NCBI GenBank assembly: GCA_000750105.3
Contig: JPHH03000075.1
Location: 88,049-152,048, forward strand
DNA from: Tolypocladium sp. Sup5 PDA-1
Taxonomy: Eukaryota > Ascomycota > Sordariomycetes > Hypocreales > Ophiocordycipitaceae
DNA length: 64,000 nt
Direction of reading: 5' to 3'
Below are positions 54,445 to 64,000 of this stretch, piece by piece. The notes under the pieces were generated by a model. That model was not told the DNA's origin and ran no database searches. It was given only the letters and a program-made list of their open reading frames with translations. The translations under genes and the position numbers were made by a program. The stretch's first letter is position 1; each line of letters starts with the position of its first letter.

Positions 54445-54903
54445 TTTGGCCCCCGGGGGCGAAACTCGGTCACGGTTTACATAGAAATTATTATTATTAC
54501 GCTTAAGCTTATATTATAATAGAATTGTCTAATCTATTCGCTATATCTATTTATGGTTCGTATCTATTATTAAGTATTATAATTAACTATTATAAAGCTA
54601 TATAGTAAAGCATAGGGCGTAAGGTTACCGTTAGTAAGTTTCGCCCCCGGGGGCGAAATATAAAGGATAGTAGAGCGTAGAGAGAGTATAAGTGGTTTCG
54701 CCCCCGGGGGCGAAATATAAAGGATAGTAGAGCGTAGAGAGAGTGTGTGTGGTTTCGCCCCCGGGGGCGAAAATATAGAGGGAGAGTAGAAACTAGCGTG
54801 AGAGTGTAGTTTAGCCCCTAGGGGCGAAACTATAACCTCTTCGACATAGAGGAGCCGGGAGTGCTAACTAAGCGTTACTAAATTTTCGCCCCCGGGGGCG
54901 AAA
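54445..54903. repeat. GC palindrome minisatellite (57-bp period)
   Basis: The 20-bp palindrome TTTCGCCCCCGGGGGCGAAA occurs at 54639, 54696, 54753 and 54884, with variants at 54445 (TTTGG...) and 54810 (TTTAGCCCCTAGGGGCGAAA). The starts 54639, 54696, 54753 and 54810 are exactly 57 bp apart; the unit continues ATATAAAGGATAGTAGAGCG and AGAGAGAGT. The palindrome has no CA or TG dinucleotide. It stands at the junction between the LysM gene and the RIP block. Confidence 0.92.
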
Positions 54904-57900
54904 CGTAAGGTAGTATAAGGGACTAGGGTTCGCTAGAGCTCTTACCCCTTTAGGTAAAATATTTTTATAAGTTCCCCCCCTATTACCTAGGTTCTAAGGT
55001 TATCGACGTAGTATAGTATATTACTAATTTAGCTTAGTATACGTAGGGACTAGGGGCCCCTAGTATAACTAGGTATCGTAACGAGATATCTCCCCGGGAG
55101 ATTATATTAGGCGTTAGTTAGCCTATATTCTAGTCGTGGTTTTTTCCCGCGGGACTTAACTTACTTAGTCTCCTACCTAAATACTTATATTAGAATCTAG
55201 GATATAATACGGGGTTATCCGGTATATTATAAATAAGATAAAGCATACCTCGAGTAAAACTATATATAGTGCGCTAGCGAGAAAGCGGCCTCGTAAACCT
55301 ACGAAAGACGATAATAAGAGCAATGCCTTATATAATAGTTTAAAAGACGCTAAGTCTCTTCGGGAGTAAGCACGACTATACCTTCTCGCGATAGCTAAAC
55401 TTCTAGTAGAAGCTCTTACTTTTACGTAGAGAATCGGCTAAAATAGGTAGCTAGATCGCTAGCATATCCTAAGCCTCTGCTATGCCTTTAAAAAGGGGGG
55501 GTTAGCGCGTAATTTAGCAGAAAACCACCTACTCGTACTCTATAGCCCGTAAGCTATAAGCTAGATAAAGTAATATTTAGAGTCGAAATAGTAGCCCGTA
55601 TAGCCCGGCAACCGCGTTAATAAGCCGCTCTTATTTAAAGACTAGCGGGAGGTGAATAAGGATAAATAGCTAGAGCTTATAGCAGGGTAGCACTAGGTAG
55701 CCGTACTAAAAGAGTATATTAAGTAAACTAGTTCTAGTAACGACGATCTCTAGTAGACCTACGAGTTCTACAATAGAGGTAAGGGAATATAAGTATAATT
55801 GCGATAGTGGATATCGGTAGCTACTTACCTATTACTAGAAATACTCTTAGTAACGCTTAGCATTAAGCTATACGTGAACTATAGTATCCTATTATTGCTA
55901 GATAGCTATAGCTAGATCTAGATATAATTAATTATAGCGTCCTAGTAAGATAGCTAGCTATTTTATAGGAAGAAAGATAAGGTAGAGAGCTAAATAATTA
56001 ATATTCTATAACTATAAGCCGCTTATTAGTTCCTTATTAGATACTTAATTACCTTATAGAATAATAGAAGATAGAAGAATATAATTACCTACTAGAGCGA
56101 GATAGCTATTAGCCAGGGCTACTTTAGTATCTCTACCTAGGAGTAGATAGCGAGCCGCTAGGTCGATAATATAAGGGCCGCCTTATTATATAACTATCGC
56201 TAATAGAAAGCTAACTTTCTAGCTTAAGTATTAGTTCGCTATATTTAATCTCGTTATAGAGACCCTCTAGAAGCTACCTAGAGATACCGTTAGTAAGGTT
56301 TAGGCAGCGGATTAGGATAGGTTAGCGGCTCTTCTAGATATTAGATATAAAAGCGACTAATCTATCTACCTATAATAATGCTTTTATCTATTAAGGAAGG
56401 AGAAGTTAGAGGGAGACTAGGGATACGGGGGGCTATAGTATCGCGTAGGGTTCCTCTAGGCCTATAACGACGAGGAGTATCGTATATTATACTAGTTCTT
56501 AGCTAACCGCCTAGATATCTCGTTCCCCGATATTAGAAAGCTCCTTTAGATAAGTAAAGACGACGGGCATATAATAATATAGGTTATAATATATATTATA
56601 ATATAGCTAAATCGAAACCTAACTACGATTTTCGACCGATAAAGGATAAATAAGCCCCTAATTTAAGAGGACCTAGTTACGTAGCTACGACGACTATCTA
56701 TACTATAGGCTAGCGGTAGAGAGATAGAGATAGAGAGGGCAGAGAGGCGGTCTATTTAGCTCGAATAGGGGGTGCTAGACTTTATCTAGGAGAATATCGA
56801 CGAGTAGAAGAACCTTATGGCGAGGGCGTTCTTAGATATAATACTAGATCCTAAAGTAAAAGTAGAAAGCGCGTATGCTAAATAGTTTATCTAGGGGGTA
56901 TAGATTAGCCTTCTTTATATTATTATAGATTTTATTAGACTTGCTTTCTACCCCTAGTAGACTATACTAATATTAAATCGATACTTACCTATAAGTAAAC
57001 TAGCTATCTCGTCTCTAACGTAGGACTTATATAGGTAGCTTATTCGAGATATACTAGAAATCGCCGAGAATCCTACTCTTAATAATAGGCAAGCGCTAAA
57101 GAGCCTTACTAAGGTAATCGATAAAAGCGTTATCGAGTAGGTAGAAAGCTAATATAAGAAGGTATTAGGTAGCTAAGACGATTATTCCTATAGTATATAG
57201 TTAACGGAGGCCGAGCGGTTAGTTAAAGTAGCGGCGACGAAAAATATAGAATACTATCGACCCGCGGAGCTATAGACGCGTCTACTAGAGTACGCTACCG
57301 ATCTAGCTATATTAGATAATTAATACCTATTACCTTTATTATACCTAGCCGCAAGCTCTATATCTAATATAGAGCGAGATAAGGTATATCGGACTCTATT
57401 ACCGGAGCATAGCCCTATAGCTCGCGACGATATAAATAAAGAATCGCGACGCGAAAAATAAGGACGAATAAAGCGAGACTTATCCTAAATATAGGCATTA
57501 TCGGGTTAGAAGCTAAATATAAGGGGACGAGCGCCTATACCGGTAGTTAATAGGATATAACCTACCCTTATCGAGAAGCGAGATAACCGCTAGCTATAAA
57601 TAACGCGCCGTAACGAGATAGACCCTAGCTAAACCTAGTCCCTTTAGTAATCCGTGGCTAAACGTAGTCGACGACTATTGCCCTAAGCGCCGCTAATCTA
57701 GTCTATTAGTTAAGGGAAAGGCGCTACTTAGAAGTAGCGCCCTAAGGCTATATTATCGACTTAAAGTCTCTACCCTATACTAAAGAATATATTATATAGC
57801 GTAAGATACCGATCGAGCTTAGAGATAAAGAGATAGGAATAGAATATAAATACTTCCTTTATAAATAGCGTAATCTAATAGCTATTTACGTTAGTTCGCT

Positions 57901-60900
57901 TAATAGAGGCGGCTATTACTAGCTAGGTAAATATATATTAAGCGAAACTTAAAAGCTAGGTTTAGATAGTTAATATATACTATTCTCTAAGCCCTAATTA
58001 ATATATTTATGCTCTCGCTTAATTAATTATTAGTTTCGTAATTTATTTACTAATAGAGTTTTTCTATCTAGCTAGAATTTACTATTCTTTTATTTTTATC
58101 TTTTATTATAGCGGAATAATTTATAGACGCTTACTTCTTTATTCTTCCTAATACTCTCTTTACTTCTTATCTATAATATCTACTAAGAACTCATTATAAT
58201 TATTATACCCTAGCTCGCTAATAAGCTATGTAATCTTATACCCTTAAGCTTTTATATTCTAAATTTAGCATAGTCTCGGAGGTAAAGATAAGCCGCTAGG
58301 GGTATAAACCTAAACCTAAGAGGTCCTTAGGGTTAGGGCGAGGAGAGCTATTGCTATATAAGATTAGTTAACGATTGCTATAGTCGCGCTTAATAAGGTT
58401 TAGTATTATAGGGAGGTCTATAGCGCTATTATATTACTTTTCCCTTACTAATATACCTCCCGAGATAGAGCCTAGTCTATAACTAGAAGAGACTAACTTC
58501 GAGGATATAATAGATAATATAATTAGAGAGATATACTATAAACTAGAGGGCGTTAATAACGACGAAGATAATAGGCAAGGCGGCTATATCTCGCTAGGCT
58601 TAGCGGATAACCTATACTTATAAGATATAATAGCCGATACTAATAAGAATATATTAGTAGCTATAGACTAGTTATAAAAGTAGAAGATTAACTATTTATT
58701 TAAGTAATATAAGTTTAAGGGTATTATCTCTAGCTATACCTTTATAGATTATATAAACTTCTAACTATATTTATTTAGAATAGTAGACTAATTTCTAGGT
58801 AGAATATCTACGCCTAAGTTTAATAGTATAGCTATGCTCGATATTATCTAAAGGCTATATATAATTAACTATAGAAGTAAAAAGTATAGTTCTATAGGCG
58901 CTAAAGAGGTAGACGAATACTATCTTACTTTCTATCTTAATTATATTAAGGTAATTAGATGCCCTTTATAGCCTATTACCTAATATAGCGAACGATTCTT
59001 CGATAATATAACTATCTCTTTCTACTACTAGTAGGCGCTATATAGCGCTAAATATAGTAAAGCCCTATTATTCGATCTTATTAACTATATATTTTAGCTA
59101 GCTACTAGCGCGAGCTAGGAGATTTAGTTCGTTATTATATATCTAGCGCGGCTAACTATATTAGCTAGTTCTTATCGAGACGCGTTATACCGCGGCAATG
59201 CCCTTATAAAATACTATACTAAGGCGCTCGCCTCTTATATTAAAGTAGTATTCCTAGCGGGCGAGCTTCTTAGCGAGGGTATTAAGCTATCTTAGGCGCT
59301 TAGCGGCGAGTAATTATAGACGATAATATATAATAAGTAGGCCTCGTTTTAAGAGCTCTTTATAGAGGGTTAGGGTAATTTTATCTTAAGATACTTATAT
59401 AATCTATTCTAGATAGAGAATTAACTAGCTTTCTACGCATATAACTATAGCGTAAATATTAAGATCGAGGTAAATAAATAGATCTAAGCTCTTAAACGAG
59501 AAGCGCGTATTTAGCTAGACGATAACGAAGATAAAGAAGACGAGGGCAATAATAATAACGATAGTAGCAAGAGTAACGAGAGCGAAGACGAGGATAATAA
59601 GAGTAAGGAGGAGAGTTAGTAATAAGATAATAGGCGGACTAGATAGTAATATAGTAGTAGGTAGGCCTAAACTAGAGTATCGAAGGGAGCTAATAGCTAT
59701 TATAGGATTATTAGTAGATATTAAATAGTAATAGAGGTAAAGAAGCAAGAGACTATCGAGCGATAGGCTAGGTCCTAAAGTAAGTAATCTACTAAGACTA
59801 AAAGAAGAGGCTTAGAGGGCATTCTATAGTAAAGGTCTCCGCTAGCTATAGGCTAAGTTAGAGTAGAAGTATAATCTAGACTATCTCGAGAGTATCTCCT
59901 ATGCCCTTATAGTTAATATTTATTATACTATTACTAGCCTATTAAGCGAGGAGTTAGGGTAGGCTATCTATCTCTTAGTAAACTAGAATTCTCTTAGTAA
60001 AGAGTACGCTAGCTATAGAGACTATATATTCTACCTATTAGGATTCTATCCTACTTATAAGAACTTCTTATCGCGCGAGCCGCTAGCCTTCCTCTCGAGG
60101 AATCTATTAGCGATTATAAGAGATAATATAAGCTATTAGAATAAAGGCGCGGATATTCTCTCCTTTAGCTTCTTCTAGGTATACTTTAATATTAAACGAT
60201 TAATATAGTATCGCGCTAGCAATCTCTTAGCTACCTAAGGCTCCGTAACTATAGCCCTTATAGTCCCTGCCTCTAATATAGCTAGCTTAGCTTAAGTTAA
60301 AGCTAAGTAGTATAAGCTTCTTTAGCGGCTAGGTAGCTAGCTAACGCTAGATAATCCGGATACCTTAATACCGTTTACTCGAGAGAGGTAGCGTATTAAG
60401 GCGGCGATCGCGGAAGAAGAGTTTATATTCCGTTTTAAGTAGGTCGTTTCCGTCTAGGTTCCTAGGCTTATATAAGGGCGGCGAAACTTTCTAAATATCC
60501 TTTAGCTAATCTTCTAGCTTATAAGGTTTTTCCTTAAAGAAAAGCAATATTATTTATATATCCTATAGCGCTTTCCTCCCGCCGTTTTCCCTAGTATTCT
60601 TATAGTATTTGCTAAGATATTCGAGCTAGCTATCGGGGAAATAAAGTAGAGATTCGATAGAAATAGTATATAAGGGCTTAGATTAGCGCTATCCGAGGCT
60701 ATAGTAGCCTTAGATTATCTAGGGAACTATTACTTTACCAGGGATCTATAGGTACTTCCCTCTAAGGTCTTTAGGTTACTAAAGATAACGGAGAGCCTAC
60801 GGAGGGCGGGCTAGCCTTTTATTAATCTAAGTACTTAACTTACGCCCCGCCGAGGGCATTATTAACTTAGGGCAATAGCCTAGGCTAGCGGACGACCGGC

Positions 60901-63900
60901 TAGTTTTAATATATATAGCCGCACTAGCGTATTACTATAGACCTATAGTAGTAGCGAACTAGCATAGCTAGCTTTAGTTTATAGAACTAGGTAAGCGATT
61001 TATTTATAGAATCTTAAGTGCTAGTCGTTTTCTCGAGGAAGTATTCTATAATTTATAGATACTATAAATATAGATATTTATAAGCTACTAGTTTAACTAA
61101 AGGCTTAATAGCGGGTTACGGAGCAGTCGCGGAGATATAGCGACCTAAGCTAGCGCTACTCTTTAGGTATAAGAGGACTATAATAACCCTTTTTATTAAA
61201 AGTAAGTTACTAATTTTATCTTATATACTCTATCTAATTAGAACCCCCGCTATATAAGGGAACGTGGAAAGCTTACTAAGCTAACTAATATACCTCTAGC
61301 TAGCTTAAGGCGCTACCTAAGGAATTAATCTATACCGCTAGGGATACCTCTTACGAGAGAGCCGCGTTAACTATAATAAAACGAGACTTTACCGAAGAGC
61401 TATATAACGCTCTTGCGAAAAGCAATACGTTAAAGGCTATAGTATTTACGCTAGTATACTCTATATAGTTTATAGTAGTATAGGCGGCGATCTAGTATAT
61501 AGGCATTAACTCTATTATAAAGTATTAGTAGATCGATAGTATCGCTACCTTAATAAAGGCGAACTATATTAAGTAGATCCCCGGGCGGCATAGGTAGAAG
61601 CTAACTTATAAATAGATCGTGAGGCTCGTGGGATTAGCTATAGCGACGGAGGTACTAGCGGCTTAGCCCGGTAGCCTTAAGCATACGGCCCTAGAAGCTA
61701 CTTAGCGGATACTAGAGGGCCTACCCTAGAAGAGGACGAGAAGGCGAAAGATTAACTTTAGCTATAAGATTCTATTTAAAAGCATACCTTGCTTAGTCTA
61801 GGAAGGTTTTATAAGGTTAGATAGTCTATTTAAGAAGGGCGACTAAAGGGTATTAGAGTATTATTAGCTAGCGCGAAATTACTTACTATAGAGCCTTAGG
61901 GACCCTCTTTATAATATAATATTAATAATAGTACTTATTATATATATATTATTAGCGATACTATACGTAGAGCCTAAGGAACGCGCTTTTAGCGTTATGC
62001 CGAAGAGGAAGGATCTAGACCTTTTAGCCGCGAATATAATAACGCGAATACTATAGTTTTTTAAGCTAGAAAAATTCCTATAGGATAAAGACAATAGCTC
62101 TATATTATAGATCCCCGAGATAATAAAGAAGATTAGTAAGTCCTCTTATATACTAGAGAGGTCTAATATAGCTAATACCGGAGTAGAATATAAAGGCATT
62201 AGTAATCGAGTATTGCATGCCCTTAGCTAGATCTAGGTTATTAATAATAGAGATAGTCCGCGAAATAGTAAGTCGAAACTCTTATCTATAAATAAACTCT
62301 TTACGCTTTAGAAAGAGCTACTATAGCTAAGGAAGGACCCCGATAAGTTTATTAAAAGGGTTTTCGGCACTAATAATAAAATATAGGTAAATAGGTGCTT
62401 ATCTATTATTTAAGAATATTAATAGTTACGTATCGCTACTCTTTAGTTAGGCTTAATAATAGGGGCTCCTTTAGTATTATAGGTTCGTTTATAGTCTATC
62501 CTAAGACCTATAGTCTAGTACTAGAAGCTATAGTAAGATAGTAGGGCATAACTAGCCGATACTCGCTGCCTATTATTTATCCTCTGTTTCCTCTTATTCT
62601 TTTTCTTATATAGTTTATTATATATTTATCTAATTAGGTTAGCTATCTAAGCTATCTTAAGTATAAGTGCTCTTATATACTAGAACTATAATATACTATT
62701 GCTATAGTTATAGCTATTCTATATCCTACCTATTTACCTTAGGACGAATAGTATATCTATTCTTAAATTTAAAGCTATATAACCTCTATTATAGTAGGTT
62801 CGCTATTATAGAATATAATCTTCGCCTAGTATAATAGCTTACTCTAGTACGCGCGAATATCCTTGCTTTACCTATCGGGCTATACTTAATAGATCGTGAA
62901 TCTTATACTAAATCGAGTAATTAAGTCTCTAATAACTAGCGCTATATAGCGTATAGTCTCTTACGCTACCTAGTTAGCTATATTAAGCGGCCTATCCCTA
63001 ATTAAGTTAACTTATATAATTACGATAATATTAACGTCGAGGAGGTATCGAAGGTTTTTAGCTAGTAGTAAACCTTATTCTAGGAGGTTATAGTAGCTAA
63101 TATCGATCGCGATAATTATATCTCGAATTAAGGGAGCGACTTATATCTTCTTCTTATTTTCCTTATTAGGATATTTAAGAAAGTTAAGGAGTAGATTAAG
63201 TTAAATAATAAATTAATTCTACCTAAAATATATATTAGCGGCTTCGGAAAGTAAGCTACGCGGAAGGGCTTTATTAATATAGCCTTCTTATAGGCGACTA
63301 ATAAGCGTCGATACGAGTATAGCGGTTAGCTATATCTAACTAAGTGCTACGCCTACCGCGATTGGATAAGCGCGCTATACTAGAAAGCGGGAGAGGACTT
63401 TAGCGCGCTTATCAGGCGGGAGCTTATAAAGGTCTAGGCTAGTACCGCGGCGTAATATTAAGAGTACTTAGATATTATCTTCTAGGGGCGGTAGTAGCGG
63501 TAGTAATAATTCTAGTATAGTAACTTCGGTTAATGCTATAATAGGTTATCGTTAAGAATAGAGATTATAATTAAATATAGTTCTAGTAAAAGAAAAAGCT
63601 AAAGTAAGCCGCTATCCCTTGCTCTTAAGTAGTCTAGAGTAATTAGAAGCTTATAATATAGCTAGATAAGTAATATATCTTATATATATAACTAGCTAAG
63701 CTAATATATAATATATCTATTTAACGGCGGAAACGCCTATTAGATAGTATATCTGGAATATATGCTAGCGCGTGATATCCTCTATAATATTTACTTTCCT
63801 CTTACTTCTCGCCTCTACTCCTTATTTCTATCCTAGGCGATACTACTTATCTACTTTAAAAGAACTAATTTATTATAGCCTAGTCTACGTAGAGTAATTA

Positions 63901-63914
63901 TTATTATAGAAGAC
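54904..63914. mobile_element. 9-kb saturated RIP block (transposon remains)
   Basis: Sequence is made almost only of TA, CTAG, TAGC and similar steps; CA and TG are nearly absent over 9 kb, with stop codons in every frame. Some stretches still look once-coding on the plus strand. Around 59515-59620 is an Asp/Glu/Asn/Ser-rich linker (LDDNEDKEDEGNNNNDSSKS...), and flanking frames read as protein if each TAG is taken as Gln or Trp. No transposase, reverse transcriptase or recombinase motif could be identified with confidence. Composition turns normal at about 63915. Confidence 0.8.
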
Positions 63915-64000
63915 GAAGCGCTAACCCTATCATAGCTGCGAGGCAAAGGCAAGGTAGACCTTGAAATCTTTACCATACAAACCTGCGCCCCACCCATGAT
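63915..64000. other. Normal-composition sequence at window edge
   Basis: CA/TG dinucleotides reappear (CGAGGCAAAGGCAAGG...), marking the right boundary of the RIP block. Too short to assign. Confidence 0.5.

Noticed and set aside
54445..54903. Rho-independent terminators or bacterial hairpins
   Set aside because: The context is a eukaryotic repeat block; the palindromes have no loop and no T-run.
59515..59748. 77-codon minus-strand hydrophobic frame
   Set aside because: Antisense of an acidic linker in a RIP block, giving Leu/Ile/Val by mirror; not a membrane protein gene.
54904..63914. Captain-type tyrosine recombinase or reverse transcriptase coding in the RIP block
   Set aside because: Mentally restoring TAG to Gln/Trp gave protein-like stretches but no family motif I could defend.

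Overview
The window is nuclear DNA of a filamentous ascomycete, most likely a Sordariomycete of the Hypocreales type. The signs are short GT-AG introns of about 50-120 nt with CTRAY branch sites, secreted proteins with Kex2 sites, fungal-only families (NRPS, DHA2 efflux pumps, LysM effectors, fungal bZIP and Zn2Cys6 regulators, a cAMP-receptor-like GPCR), and large AT-rich blocks with the signature of repeat-induced point mutation (RIP). The species cannot be told from the sequence. No bacterial, plasmid or CRISPR feature is present, and I saw no convincing tRNA or rRNA.

Layout. 0-1.7 kb: C-terminal end of a nonribosomal peptide synthetase (carrier protein plus terminal condensation domain), cut by the window edge. 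4.9-6.7 kb: a three-exon bZIP regulator. 8.7-10.6 kb: relics of a carboxylesterase and a Zn2Cys6 regulator. 11.9-13.2 kb: a secreted pepsin-type protease. 13.3-15.9 kb: a PHD-finger relic, an arrestin-like 3' end and, upstream on the same strand, an array of about a dozen units in which splice acceptors and donors flank only three nucleotides. 17.8-19.7 kb: two secreted proteins. 19.8-21.5 kb: a RIP-mutated repeat whose end has a less mutated inverted relative at 2.05-2.43 kb. 22.5-29.6 kb: a sugar transporter, an SGNH hydrolase, a DUF3723-like gene and an allantoate-permease-like gene, all damaged.

29.9-44.3 kb looks like a secondary-metabolite cluster: DHA2 efflux pump, NRPS-like adenylating enzyme, short-chain dehydrogenase, remnant of an FAD monooxygenase, two divergent P450s, a BAHD-type acyltransferase and an FSH1-type hydrolase relic. 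The pump and dehydrogenase are intact. The adenylating enzyme, both P450s and the acyltransferase each lack exactly one base, always explicable as one base lost from a short homopolymer, so either the cluster is dying or the assembly has indel errors there. An 87-N gap inside a poly-C tract lies between the adenylating enzyme and the dehydrogenase.

45.3-52.4 kb: a membrane protein, a 22-bp tandem repeat, an Ala-rich relic, a GPCR and a conserved-looking unknown. 52.7-54.4 kb: a multi-LysM effector gene broken by two in-frame TAGs. 54.4-63.9 kb: a 9.5-kb saturated RIP block opening with a 57-bp minisatellite whose 20-bp GC palindrome contains no CA/TG dinucleotide and so cannot be a RIP target. 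Many gene models here were built by joining exons at visible splice sites; the coordinates are given in each entry.
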